A stretch of DNA of 64,000 nt from Marinibacterium profundimaris (GTDB lineage: Bacteria > Pseudomonadota > Alphaproteobacteria > Rhodobacterales > Rhodobacteraceae), in the NCBI RefSeq assembly GCF_002210095.1, contig NZ_AQQR01000004.1, positions 372,001 to 436,000 of the forward strand, written 5' to 3'. The position numbers and the translations under genes are program-made. The notes beneath the pieces were generated by a model that had not been told where the DNA came from, ran no database searches, and saw nothing but the letters and a program-made list of their open reading frames with translations. Below, in pieces: positions 45,881 to 54,311 of the stretch (position 1 is the stretch's first letter; each line of letters starts with the position of its first letter).

Positions 45881-47068
45881 TTATGAAAAAAGGCAGTCGC
45901 GTAGCGTGATCAGCCCGCGCTGCATGTCATCTTTGGGCGCCACCATGGCGACGCGAATATACCCGGCGCCCGGATTGGCGCCATCGACGGTTTGCGACAG
46001 GTAGGCGCCGGGCAGAACCCGCACGCCGGTCTCGGTCCAGGCCTTCAGCGCCGCCGCCTCGCCGTCCTCGACCGGCAGCCACAGGAAGAACCCGGCTTGC
46101 GGGCTCTCGTAACCCGGCACGTTACCAAAGATCTCGTCCGCGACGGCGAATTTCTCCTGGTAGAGGGCGCGGTTCTCGGCCACGTGCGCCTCGTCCGCCC
46201 AGACCCGGGCCGCGGCCGCCTGCAGCGGGTTCGGCAGCGGTGCGCCGGCATAGGCCCGCAACTGCTTCATCCGCTTCATGTTCTCGGGCCCGCTGACCAC
46301 GAAGCCCGAGCGCAGACCCGGCAGGTTCGACCGTTTGGACAGCGAATGGAACGACAGCACCCGCTCGGGATCGGCGCCGATCTCCTGCGCGACCTGCAGC
46401 GCGCCCACCGGGGGCGCATCGCGGTAGATCTCGCAATAGCATTCGTCGGCAAAGACCTTGAAATCATGCTTCTCCGCCAGCCCCAGAAGCGTCGTCCAGT
46501 ATGCGCGCGAGGCGATGGCGCCCTGCGGATTGGCCGGCGAGCAGATATAGACGATGGCCGTGCGGTCCAGCACCTCCGGGGCGACGCCGGTGAAATCCGG
46601 CAGGTGCCCGCTCTCGGCCGTGGCGGGCACGAAACGCGGCTCTGCCCCCACCGAAAGCGCGGCCACCATGTAGACCTGGTAGAAGGGATTCGGCGCAAGG
46701 ACGACCGGTTTCGCGCCGGCCTTCGTCTCGGGACACAGCGCCATGGCCGCGTTGTACAGCCCTTCGCGTGTGCCGTTCAGCGGCAGGACCTGGGTGGCGG
46801 GATCGACCGTCACGTCGTAGCGCCGCGCGATCCAGCCGGCGATCGCCTCAAGCAGGTCGGGCGTGCCGTCATTGGCGGGATAGTCGTTGAACCCTGCGGC
46901 ATTTTCCATGATCACATCGGTAACCCATTGGGGAAACTTGTGTTTCGGTTCCCCAATCGTCATGTGCACCACGTCGCCGCCCGGCGCGTGGGGATCAAGA
47001 AGGGCCCGCAAACGCGGGAACGCGTATGCCGGCAGTTGCGAAAACCGCTCAGGAAAATTCATCTGCAT
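45881..47068 (-). CDS. PLP-dependent aminotransferase, class I/II (DapC-like)
   Basis: A 395-residue fold-type I aminotransferase. The PLP lysine is in FHSLSKRSNLPGLRSG (Lys about 243), with NPFYQVY, SPANPQGAIA and the C-terminal Arg of AGYIRVAM. Sequence features (MNFPERFSQLPAYAFPRLRA start; GFNDYPANDGTPDLLEAI) match proteins annotated succinyldiaminopimelate transaminase, which would place it in lysine/peptidoglycan synthesis. It precedes ftsK in the same transcript. Confidence 0.87.
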   Translation of the reverse strand: MQMNFPERFSQLPAYAFPRLRALLDPHAPGGDVVHMTIGEPKHKFPQWVTDVIMENAAGFNDYPANDGTPDLLEAIAGWIARRYDVTVDPATQVLPLNGTREGLYNAAMALCPETKAGAKPVVLAPNPFYQVYMVAALSVGAEPRFVPATAESGHLPDFTGVAPEVLDRTAIVYICSPANPQGAIASRAYWTTLLGLAEKHDFKVFADECYCEIYRDAPPVGALQVAQEIGADPERVLSFHSLSKRSNLPGLRSGFVVSGPENMKRMKQLRAYAGAPLPNPLQAAAARVWADEAHVAENRALYQEKFAVADEIFGNVPGYESPQAGFFLWLPVEDGEAAALKAWTETGVRVLPGAYLSQTVDGANPGAGYIRVAMVAPKDDMQRGLITLRDCLFS

Positions 47069-47222
47069 GCCTCGGGTCGGGGTCGTTCACGCCCCGTTAC
47101 CCCGAAGGATAGCCAGCGCCCGGCCCCCCGTCCACAAAAACGCGGTTAATCCGGTGCGAATGTGGCATTCGGGCCATGCGGGCCCGGCGGCCAGCGCCCG
47201 GCACCGGCCGCCGGGGCGGTGC

Positions 47223-48554
47223 CTAGCCCCGAAGCGCGGCCTCGGCCGCGACACCCAGACGCAGCAGCGCCTCCTCGCCTTCGGGCGGGCCCAGAAGCGT
47301 AACGCCGCAGGACGGCACGCCCGTCGGCAGGGTCAGCCCGCACAGCCCCATCAGGTTGCCGATCCGCGTGTTGCGCAGGGTCAGCAGGTTCTCCGTCCGG
47401 TAGTAATCCTCGTCGTCGATCAGCCGCTGCAGGTTCGGCGGCAGGTTCGGCGCCGAGGGCACGATCACCGCATCAAGCGCCGCCGTCGCGGCATCCCAGG
47501 CGATCCGGTAGCGCTGCAGCGCCGCCCAGCCGGCCACGTAGTCCGGCGCCGAAACCTCGGCCCCGGCCCGGAAGCGCGCCAGGATCTGCGGGAACATCTT
47601 CTCCGGCGCGGCTTCGATCACGTCGCGCCACAGCCCATAGGCCTCGGGCGCGTAAAGCACCGGCGACAGGTCCATCGCCGGCAGAAGCTCGGGCACATCC
47701 AGCGGGATCATCCGCGCGCCCGCCTTTTCCAGCCTGGCGCGCGCCATCTCGAAGGCCTCTGCGGGGCCGTCGCGCAGATCGTCATGCGCCACCGTCTTCA
47801 GCACCCCGATCCGCGCGCCCGACAGGCTCGCGCCCCGCAGGTCGGGCGCCACGGTCCCTGCCATCGCCGCCATCGCCAGCGCCGCGTCCTCCACCGTGCG
47901 GCACAGCGGCCCCACCGTGTCGAACCTCAGGCAAAGCGGCACGACCCCTTCCAGGCTCAGCCGGCCCGAAGAGGTCTTCAGCCCCACCAGGTCGTTCCAG
48001 GCCGCCGGCACCCGCACCGACCCGCCGGTGTCCGACCCGACGCCCAGCGGCGCGAGGCCAAAGGCCACCGAGGCCGCCGCCCCCGAAGACGACCCGCCCG
48101 GCACGGCATCCTTGTCGTTCACATTCGGCGGCGTCTCGGTGACCGGGTTGTAGCCCAGCCCGGAAAAGGCCAGTTCGGACATATGCGTCTTGCCCAGGCA
48201 GACCGTGCCCATGGCCGTCGCGTTCTGCAGCACAACAGCATCGCGCGCCGGGATCCGGTCGGCCAGCAGGGCGGTGCCCGATTCCGTCGCCACGCCCGCG
48301 GTATCGAACAGGTCCTTCCAGCTGAACGGCACCCCGTCCAGCACCGAGCGCCGCTGCCCCGCCTGCGCGCGCGCCCGCGCGGCCCCGGCCTCGGCCCGGG
48401 CGCGGTCATGGGTGACGCGGGCATAGATCCGGTCGCGCAGCTCCGAGGCGTCGATCGCCTCAAGGAACGCCTCGGTCAGCTCCACCGGGTCGATCTCGCC
48501 CTTGCCGATCCCGCGCCCCAGGTCCCCCGCGCTCATGCTCAACCAGTCCGACAT
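47223..48554 (-). CDS. Amidase (amidase signature family)
   Basis: A 443-residue amidase-signature enzyme. The Ser-cisSer-Lys triad is visible: Lys in DGVPFSWKDLFDTAG, the first Ser in GGSSSGAAASVAFG and the nucleophile in VGSDTGGSVRVPAAW. No GatB/GatC neighbours, so it is not a tRNA amidotransferase subunit. Substrate amide unknown. The ATG at 48554 has AATGGAG upstream; the longer frame reaches into the divergent gene. It lies upstream of the aminotransferase and diverges from the ubiH-like gene by 84 bp. Confidence 0.88.
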   Translation of the reverse strand: MSDWLSMSAGDLGRGIGKGEIDPVELTEAFLEAIDASELRDRIYARVTHDRARAEAGAARARAQAGQRRSVLDGVPFSWKDLFDTAGVATESGTALLADRIPARDAVVLQNATAMGTVCLGKTHMSELAFSGLGYNPVTETPPNVNDKDAVPGGSSSGAAASVAFGLAPLGVGSDTGGSVRVPAAWNDLVGLKTSSGRLSLEGVVPLCLRFDTVGPLCRTVEDAALAMAAMAGTVAPDLRGASLSGARIGVLKTVAHDDLRDGPAEAFEMARARLEKAGARMIPLDVPELLPAMDLSPVLYAPEAYGLWRDVIEAAPEKMFPQILARFRAGAEVSAPDYVAGWAALQRYRIAWDAATAALDAVIVPSAPNLPPNLQRLIDDEDYYRTENLLTLRNTRIGNLMGLCGLTLPTGVPSCGVTLLGPPEGEEALLRLGVAAEAALRG

Positions 48555-48638
48555 GTCCACTCCGTTCGCTGCATTGCAGAGACGGTAGCGACAGCACGAC
48601 CGGTGGACAATCCCGAAGCTCTGTCCATATTGCAGAGC

Positions 48639-49865
48639 ATGAAAACGGACTTTGATATCCTGATCGTCGGCGGCGGGCTGACCGGCCCCGCACTGGCCCT
48701 TGCCCTGGCCCAGGCCGGGCTGCGCAGCGCGGTGATCGACGCCCTGCCCGAACCGGTGCTTGCCGATGCGGGCTTCGACGGGCGCTCCTACGCGCTGGCG
48801 CTGGGATCGCAGCGCCTTCTGAAGGCCCTCGGCACCTGGGAGGCGATGGCGGATCAATCGCAGCCGATCCTGGATATCGAGGTCTCGGACGGCCAGGTCG
48901 GCCAGGGCCCCGGGCCCTTCGGCCTTGCCTTCGACCATGCCGAAACCGAAGACGGCCCGATGGGCTACATGGTCGAAGACCGGCACGTGCGCCGCGCGCT
49001 CCTGTCGGCCATGGCGTCCGAGCCGCGCGTCACCATGCTTAACGGCGTGACAGTCACCGCGCAGGACACCAGCCCCGGCGCCGCCTCGATCACGCTCTCC
49101 GACGGCAGCACCCTCACCGGCCGCCTGCTGGTCGGCGCCGACGGCCGCCGCTCCGGCACCGCCCGGCGCGCGGGCATCGGACGGGTGGAATGGGGCTATG
49201 GCCAGACCGCTCTGGTCTGTGCGCTGTCGCACGCAAAACCCCACAACGGCGTGGCCCGCCAGATCTTCCTGCCGCAGGGGCCGCTGGCGATCCTGCCGCT
49301 TACCGGCAACCGCTGTTCCATCGTCTGGAGCGAGGAAGACCGCCTGGCCGCCGAGATCCAGGCCATGTCGCCCGCCGATTACCTCACCGCCCTCGCCCCC
49401 CGCTTCGGCGATGTGCTGGGCGACCTGGACCTGGCCGGAGACCGGTTCACCTATCCGCTCAACCTGACGCTGGCTCGCCGCATGACCGACGACCGCCTGG
49501 CGCTGGTCGGTGACGCGGCCCATGGCGTCCACCCGATCGCGGGCCAGGGTCTGAACGCGGGCTTTCGCGACGTGGGCGCACTGGCCCAGGTCCTGGTCGA
49601 GGCCCTGCGCCGCGGCGAAGACATCGGCGCGCCTGACGTACTGGACCGCTACGCGCTGTGGCGCCGCGCCGACACGGTCAGCCTCGCTCTGGCTACAGAC
49701 GCCTTCAACCGCCTGTTTTCCAACGACAACCCCCTGCTCCGCGCGAGCCGCGGGATCGGCATGGGGCTGGTCAACGCCCTGCCCGCCCTGCGCCGCGGCC
49801 TGATCCGGGAAGCGGCCGGCACCGCCGGAGATGTCCCCTTGCTGCTGAAGGGGGTCCCCCTCTGA
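48639..49865 (+). CDS. UbiH/UbiF/VisC-family FAD-dependent hydroxylase
   Basis: A 408-residue flavoprotein monooxygenase of ubiquinone synthesis type. The N-terminal Rossmann motif is ILIVGGGLTGPALALALAQA, the mid NADPH/FAD DG motif is LLVGADGRRSGTARRAG, and the second FAD motif LALVGDAAHGVHPIAGQGLN. It should hydroxylate a prenylphenol ring during ubiquinone synthesis; the ring position is not decidable (alphaproteobacteria use UbiL, UbiH, UbiF in varied sets). The ATG at 48639 fits the family start; the frame extends far upstream only as antisense shadow of the amidase. Confidence 0.9.
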   Translation: MKTDFDILIVGGGLTGPALALALAQAGLRSAVIDALPEPVLADAGFDGRSYALALGSQRLLKALGTWEAMADQSQPILDIEVSDGQVGQGPGPFGLAFDHAETEDGPMGYMVEDRHVRRALLSAMASEPRVTMLNGVTVTAQDTSPGAASITLSDGSTLTGRLLVGADGRRSGTARRAGIGRVEWGYGQTALVCALSHAKPHNGVARQIFLPQGPLAILPLTGNRCSIVWSEEDRLAAEIQAMSPADYLTALAPRFGDVLGDLDLAGDRFTYPLNLTLARRMTDDRLALVGDAAHGVHPIAGQGLNAGFRDVGALAQVLVEALRRGEDIGAPDVLDRYALWRRADTVSLALATDAFNRLFSNDNPLLRASRGIGMGLVNALPALRRGLIREAAGTAGDVPLLLKGVPL

Positions 49866-49890
49866 GGCCAGCGCCGGTTGACGCGTTGCT

Positions 49891-50019
49891 TTGGAGTATT
49901 TGTACAAAGATGAAGACAGGGGACGCCGCGCCGCTGCCGGCATTCTCGCAGGATGGACGGAGCGGCGGGCCGCCCCCTGGCGCCGTCTTCCAATCTTCAT
50001 CTTTGCAAAAATACTCAAT
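49891..50019. repeat. AGTATTTGG...GAAGACAGGG repeat pair, locus 4 (inverted)
   Basis: Plus copy 49891-49922 reads TTGGAGTATTTGTACAAAGA then TGAAGACAGGGG; minus copy 49983-50019 reads GAGTATTTTTGCAAAGATGA then AGATTGGAAGACG. Both look alpha-like. They face each other between the convergent ubiH-like and Trm112-like genes, so one transcript passes through each in the same sense. Confidence 0.85.
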
Positions 50020-50040
50020 CCGACCGTGCCACCGGCACTG

Positions 50041-50226
50041 TCAGTCGAGTTTGCGCGCCTCGTCCACCAGCATGATCGGGATCCCGTTGCGGATCGGGAA
50101 TGCCAGTTTGCCGGGCTTGGAAATCAGCTCCTGCGCCGCGGCATCGTAGCTCAACGTGGCCTGCGTCAGGGGACAGACCAACGCCTCCAGCATGTGGCGG
50201 TCGGCATCGCCGTGGCCCCGGCTCAT
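50041..50226 (-). CDS. Trm112-like (YcaR/UPF0434) small protein
   Basis: A 61-residue protein with the [16 protein letters not shown] start and [20 protein letters not shown], the signature of the Trm112/YcaR family. In eukaryotes Trm112 activates methyltransferases; bacterial members have no firm role. Only one Cys remains, so the zinc knuckle of longer relatives is not present. Its start overlaps the end of the LON-domain gene by four bases. Confidence 0.9.
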   Translation of the reverse strand: MSRGHGDADRHMLEALVCPLTQATLSYDAAAQELISKPGKLAFPIRNGIPIMLVDEARKLD

Positions 50227-50870
50227 TGCAGGGTTTCCTCCGAAGCACCGCCGCGCAGCGCGAATTCGATCAGGGTCACCAGCGTTTCGCGGCGGGTCGT
50301 CAGCGAGGGCGCCTCGAGCAGGGCCTGCTTGTCCTCGGGGTTGAAGTCCAGAAGCATCGACAGGGAATTGACCAGCAGTTCGTCTTCCGCCTCTTTCAGC
50401 GTGTCCCAGTCCGTCGACAGTTTCTGCGCCGCGAAGAACCGTTCCAGCAACGCCAGGAAGGCGGCGCGGTCGAAGGCGGGGTCCTCCTCGGCCTCGCCGA
50501 GGTCGCGGCCGAACCCCTCCCAGCTGACATCGCAGCGGCGGTAGGGGGTGAAGCCCTGGACCTCCTGCCGGATCCGGAAGCGCGACGCGCCGGTCAGCGT
50601 GATCAGGTAACGCCCGTCCTCGGTTTCGGAGAATTGCGTGACCCGGCCGGCACAGCCGATGGCGTAAAGCCCCGGCCCGCCTTCGCGCCCCGGCACATGG
50701 TTGGGCTGGACCATGCCGATCAGCCGCTCCCGCGTTTTCAGCGCATCCTCGAACATCTGCAGGTAGCGCGGTTCGAACACGTGCAGGGGCAGGCGCGACC
50801 GGGGCAGCAAAAGCGCTCCGGGGAGGGGAAACACGGGTAGCGTCTCGGGCAGATCTGCGGGCTTTATCAT
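50223..50870 (-). CDS. LON N-terminal substrate-binding domain protein
   Basis: A 215-residue stand-alone Lon substrate-binding domain: [20 protein letters not shown] and [15 protein letters not shown] at the start, then [20 protein letters not shown]. The AAA and protease domains of Lon are absent, as is normal for this family. Function unknown; it may bind unfolded peptides. It lies between the YbbN-type gene (27 bases upstream) and the Trm112-like gene in one operon. Confidence 0.9.
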   Translation of the reverse strand: MIKPADLPETLPVFPLPGALLLPRSRLPLHVFEPRYLQMFEDALKTRERLIGMVQPNHVPGREGGPGLYAIGCAGRVTQFSETEDGRYLITLTGASRFRIRQEVQGFTPYRRCDVSWEGFGRDLGEAEEDPAFDRAAFLALLERFFAAQKLSTDWDTLKEAEDELLVNSLSMLLDFNPEDKQALLEAPSLTTRRETLVTLIEFALRGGASEETLQ

Positions 50871-50897
50871 GTGGGGATAGTTAGCCCTCTGGTCCCG

Positions 50898-51818
50898 TCA
50901 GGCAAATATCATCGAGCTCAGTTTCCGACGCCCGTTCAGCACCACCGGATCGTTGGGCTTGAGCGCGTCGAAGATGGTGAAAAGCTGTGCCTTGGCCGCG
51001 CCCTCGTTCCACTCGCGGTCGCGCTTGAACAGCTCCAGCAGCTGGTCCACCGCCTCGTCGACCTTGCCGTTGGCATGCAGCGCCAGGGCCAGGTCGAACC
51101 GCGCCTGGTGATCCTCCGGTGCCGCCTCGACCGCCGCCATCAGATCGGCCAGCGGGCCGGCTCCCGCGGCCTGGCGCGCAAGTTCCAGCTGGGCGTGGGC
51201 CGCCTCCAGCGGGGCGGCATGCGAGATCTCGGCCGGGGCGCCGTTGAGGATCGCCTCGGCCTGGTCGAGATCGTCCATCGCGATATGGGCCCGCACCAGC
51301 CCGCCGTAGGCGCCGGCATGTGCCGGGTCTTCCTCGAGCACGGCCGCGAAGGTCTGGGCCGCGTCGACGGCCGCGCCCTCGGTCAGCATCGCCTCGGCCG
51401 CCTCGACCGCATCGTCAAGCCCGGCGCCCGGCGCCTCGCCACCCGCGGCCGCGATCACCCGGTCGACGAAGGCGTCGATCTCGGACCCAGGCAGCGCGCC
51501 CTGGAACCCGTCGACCGGCTGGCCCTGCCAGAAGGCATAGACCGTCGGGATCGACTGGATCTGCAACTGCCCGGCGAGCATCTGCGCCTCGTCCACGTTG
51601 ACCTTGACCATTTTCACCGCGCCCTTCGCGGCGGTGACGGCCTTTTCCAGCATGGGCCCCAGCGTCTTGCACGGCCCGCACCAGGGGGCCCAGAAATCGA
51701 CGATCACCGGAACACTCTGCGACTGTTCCACCACGTCCGCCATGAAGGTGGCTTCGCTGCTTTCCTTGATCAGGTCGTCCGCGGGGGCGCCCTCGGCGCC
51801 GGACATCAAATCCATCAT
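50898..51818 (-). CDS. Thioredoxin-domain tetratricopeptide protein (YbbN/CnoX-like)
   Basis: A 306-residue protein with an N-terminal thioredoxin domain (about 15-125, active site WAPWCGPCK, Cys47 and Cys50) and a helical TPR C-terminal region (from about 135). This is the layout of YbbN/CnoX, a holdase linked to GroEL; unlike E. coli YbbN (SxxC) both active-site cysteines are present here, so redox activity is possible. ATG at 51818 with AAGGAGAT six bases ahead. Confidence 0.92.
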   Translation of the reverse strand: MMDLMSGAEGAPADDLIKESSEATFMADVVEQSQSVPVIVDFWAPWCGPCKTLGPMLEKAVTAAKGAVKMVKVNVDEAQMLAGQLQIQSIPTVYAFWQGQPVDGFQGALPGSEIDAFVDRVIAAAGGEAPGAGLDDAVEAAEAMLTEGAAVDAAQTFAAVLEEDPAHAGAYGGLVRAHIAMDDLDQAEAILNGAPAEISHAAPLEAAHAQLELARQAAGAGPLADLMAAVEAAPEDHQARFDLALALHANGKVDEAVDQLLELFKRDREWNEGAAKAQLFTIFDALKPNDPVVLNGRRKLSSMIFA

Positions 51819-52100
51819 GAGCGTATCTCCTTCGCGCTTGCCCCCTATATGAAGGTGACGGCCGCGGAAACCAAGGGGCGCGTTGGACAGAAGGGCGCGC
51901 AGCCGGCCCCTGCCCCCGTCGCGGTCCGCGCAGGCCGGACCTTGCCGTTGCCGCCGGCCCCGCGCTGCCACTCAATTGTGCTCAGGGCGGTCTTCGCACC
52001 CGCCCGCGCCCACGGGATGGATGACGCCGCCCCGGCGTTCCTGTTAACAGGTCTCCGATGCCGCGCTGACGCGACGGCCAGAATGATCGAGAGGACCATC

Positions 52101-53390
52101 ATGGATTTCTACGCCCGAGTTGCCGAGGTTGTCGGGGGCGCGATGATCCGGCTGCGCCACATGTCCGAGCCCGGCGTCGCCGCCTTCGGCACGGCGCCGA
52201 AGATCCCCGAAGCGCGCAAGCAGGGGATCATGACACTGAAGATGCCGACCGCGAAGGGCTGGGCCCCGGGCCAGGTGCCGACGGCGGCCGAGGGGCTGAA
52301 GGTCAACGCCTTCGCCACCGATCTCCTGCATCCGCGCTGGATCGAGGTGCTGCCCAACGGCGACGTGCTGGTCGCCGAGGCCACTGGCCGCACCACCGAG
52401 CCCGACACCTTCATCGAGAAGGTCCGCCAGGCCACCATGCGCCGCGCCCGCGCCATCGGCGAAAGCGCCAACCGCATCACGCTCTGGCGCGATCCGGACG
52501 GCGACGGCGTGGCCGAGGAACGCCATGTCTTCGTCGAAGGCCAGAACCAGCCCTTCGGCATGGCCCTGAAGGACGGCACCTTCTACGTCGGCAACACCGA
52601 CGGCATCGTCACCTTTTCCTACGAGGACGGCGCCACCCAGCTGACCGGCCCGGGCGAAAAGATCATCGATTTCAAGCCGCACGGCCACTGGACCCGCAGC
52701 CTGCTGCTCTCACCCGACCGCACGAAGCTTTATGCCGGGGTCGGATCGCTGTCGAACATCGGGGACGAGGGGATGGAGGCCGAGGAAGGCCGCGCCTGCA
52801 TCTGGGAGCTGGACCTGCAGACCGGCGGGTCGAAAATCTTCGCCTCGGGCCTGCGCAACGCGGTCGGCATGGCATGGGAGCCTTCGACCGGCGCGCTCTG
52901 GACCGTGGTCAACGAACGCGACGGGCTGGGGGACGAGACCCCGCCGGATTACCTGACCTCGGTGGTCGAAGACGGTTTCTACGGCTGGCCCTATTGCTAC
53001 TGGGACGGGATCGTGGACGACCGCGTGCCGCAGGACGAAGCGCTGGTCGCCCGGGCGATCAAGCCCGATTACGCGCTTGGCGGGCATACCGCGTCGCTGG
53101 GCCTGTGCTGGATGCCGGAGGGCACGCTGCCGGGCTTCGGCGAAGGGATGGTGATCGGCCAGCACGGATCGTGGAACCGGTCGACGCTGAGCGGCTACAA
53201 GCTGATCTTCGTGCCCTTCTCGGACGGCAAGCCTTCGGGCGTGCCGCGCGACATCCTCTGGGGCTTCCTGTCGGAGGACGAGCAGACCTCGTACGGGCGG
53301 CCCGTCGGCGTCGTGGTGGGGCCGGACGGCAAGTCGCTGCTGATGGCCGATGACGTGGGCGACGTGATCTGGCGCGTGACCGGAGCGTGA
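52101..53390 (+). CDS. PQQ-dependent sugar dehydrogenase-like (sorbosone dehydrogenase family) protein
   Basis: A 429-residue six-bladed beta-propeller protein similar to soluble sugar/sorbosone dehydrogenases: VNAFATDLLHPRWIEVLPNG, GQNQPFGMALKDGTFYVGNT, the SLSNIGDEGMEAEEGRACIW stretch, GLRNAVGMAWEP and IGQHGSWNRSTLSGYK. These parts hold PQQ and calcium ligands in relatives. Only a short hydrophobic N-terminus is seen, so export is uncertain. ATG at 52101 with GAGAGGA five bases ahead; 52083 is an alternative. A terminator follows. Confidence 0.85.
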   Translation: MDFYARVAEVVGGAMIRLRHMSEPGVAAFGTAPKIPEARKQGIMTLKMPTAKGWAPGQVPTAAEGLKVNAFATDLLHPRWIEVLPNGDVLVAEATGRTTEPDTFIEKVRQATMRRARAIGESANRITLWRDPDGDGVAEERHVFVEGQNQPFGMALKDGTFYVGNTDGIVTFSYEDGATQLTGPGEKIIDFKPHGHWTRSLLLSPDRTKLYAGVGSLSNIGDEGMEAEEGRACIWELDLQTGGSKIFASGLRNAVGMAWEPSTGALWTVVNERDGLGDETPPDYLTSVVEDGFYGWPYCYWDGIVDDRVPQDEALVARAIKPDYALGGHTASLGLCWMPEGTLPGFGEGMVIGQHGSWNRSTLSGYKLIFVPFSDGKPSGVPRDILWGFLSEDEQTSYGRPVGVVVGPDGKSLLMADDVGDVIWRVTGA

Positions 53391-53444
53391 CGCGGCCCTG
53401 CCGGGGCTTCGGCCCCGCATCACATGGTAGTGCGACATGAAAAG

Positions 53445-53474
53445 CCCCCGGACCGGGACAGGTCCGGGGGTTTT
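53445..53474 (+). terminator. Intrinsic terminator after the sugar dehydrogenase gene
   Basis: CCCCCGGACC (53445-53454) pairs perfectly with GGTCCGGGGG (53461-53470) over a GGGACA loop, with A4 before and TTTTGTCTTT after, 55 bases past the stop codon. Confidence 0.93.
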
Positions 53475-53642
53475 GTCTTTCCGGGTCCGACGGATGGACC
53501 GGGCCGGGAATCATGATCCGTCCCCGTCGCCGGTCCGTTGCCGTCCCGTCTCCGGAGCAGCGGGCGCGCCCGGCCGTCAGAAACCATCCGCGCGACCGGG
53601 GCTCCGGTCACGCGGTGACGTCAGGACGCGATCCGCTCAGGC

Positions 53643-53831
53643 TCAGGCCGGCGGAAGCGGCGCGCAGACCAGGGCGCCCGATTCCAGCGTCGCCAGGTCG
53701 TACCCCACGCTGCAGCTCGGCGTGCCGAACTTGTCGTAGGTCGGCTGGACATAGACCGGCTCGGGCTCGGGCTGCGAACAGGCGGCCAGGGTGATGCCCA
53801 TTGCGGCAACGGCGAAGTAAACGGTTTTCAT
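53643..53831 (-). CDS. Small lipoprotein (62 aa)
   Basis: A 62-residue predicted lipoprotein with signal MKTVYFAVAAMGITLAAC and lipobox LAAC (Cys18). The mature part starts SQPEPEPVYVQPTYDKFGTP and holds two further Cys that could form a disulfide. I recognise no domain; similar short QPxP-rich lipoproteins are common in Rhodobacteraceae. Not in an obvious operon. Confidence 0.75.
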   Translation of the reverse strand: MKTVYFAVAAMGITLAACSQPEPEPVYVQPTYDKFGTPSCSVGYDLATLESGALVCAPLPPA

Positions 53832-53973
53832 TCGGAATTTCCCTCGTTTGAAGCTCCAACACCCCTGAGCCTAGGGCGTGAGTCGGCAGTGCCAAAAGGA
53901 TTCACTTCACGGAGCCGTGTATCGGCGGTTGTCAGCCGGTCCCGCTGGGTTTTGCCCGCTCCCGCGCCGCTGC

Positions 53974-54021
53974 ATCGCCCCGCCCACGGGCGTCCATGAT
54001 TTATCGCCCCGCCCACGGGCG
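53974..54021. repeat. 19-bp direct repeat between the lipoprotein and DUF6894 genes
   Basis: ATCGCCCCGCCCACGGGCG occurs exactly at 53974-53992 and 54003-54021, 10 bases apart. It contains the small dyad CGCCC-CAC-GGGCG-like part. It lies just past the DUF6894 stop and may be a local duplication. Confidence 0.8.
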
Positions 54022-54048
54022 CACGTTGATTGTCCTCCGCGCGCGAGC

Positions 54049-54282
54049 CTATTCGATCCAGTCCTCCACGACAGACAGGCTGGCATGAAAGATCGGGCGC
54101 TTGTTCTGATCGCGGACCGTGACGCAGACCGAATAATTCGCATCCGCCGGCATTTGCTCCCCGGCAATCGGGGCAAGGACGGCCAGGGCCTCCTGGCGGG
54201 CCTCGGCACGGTTCGCAAGGTCGGTCCCGACCTCGTCGTAATAATCTTCACCGGTCTTGATATCGAAGTAGAAGAGCGTCAT
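54049..54282 (-). CDS. DUF6894-type small protein (77 aa)
   Basis: A 77-residue soluble protein beginning MTLFYFDIKTGEDYYDEVGT followed by LANRAEARQEALAVLAPIAG, the pattern of the DUF6894 family, whose members are short acidic proteins of unknown role widespread in alphaproteobacteria. It ends SLSVVEDWIE. It lies 29 bases after the Crp-type gene, so it is probably the third gene of the kinase-Crp operon. Confidence 0.82.
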   Translation of the reverse strand: MTLFYFDIKTGEDYYDEVGTDLANRAEARQEALAVLAPIAGEQMPADANYSVCVTVRDQNKRPIFHASLSVVEDWIE

Positions 54283-54311
54283 GTCGGCCCCTCCTTTCGG
54301 GTTTTATTAAG

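Noticed and set aside
42527-45886. 1119-codon open frame on the plus strand opposite ftsK
   Set aside because: It is a shadow of ftsK caused by high GC in third positions; the translation is His/Arg/Gln-rich, has no ribosome site and no known domain.
46887-48638. Long in-frame extension upstream of the ubiH-like gene
   Set aside because: It lies antisense to the amidase and aminotransferase genes and the protein is low-complexity; the family start is at 48639.
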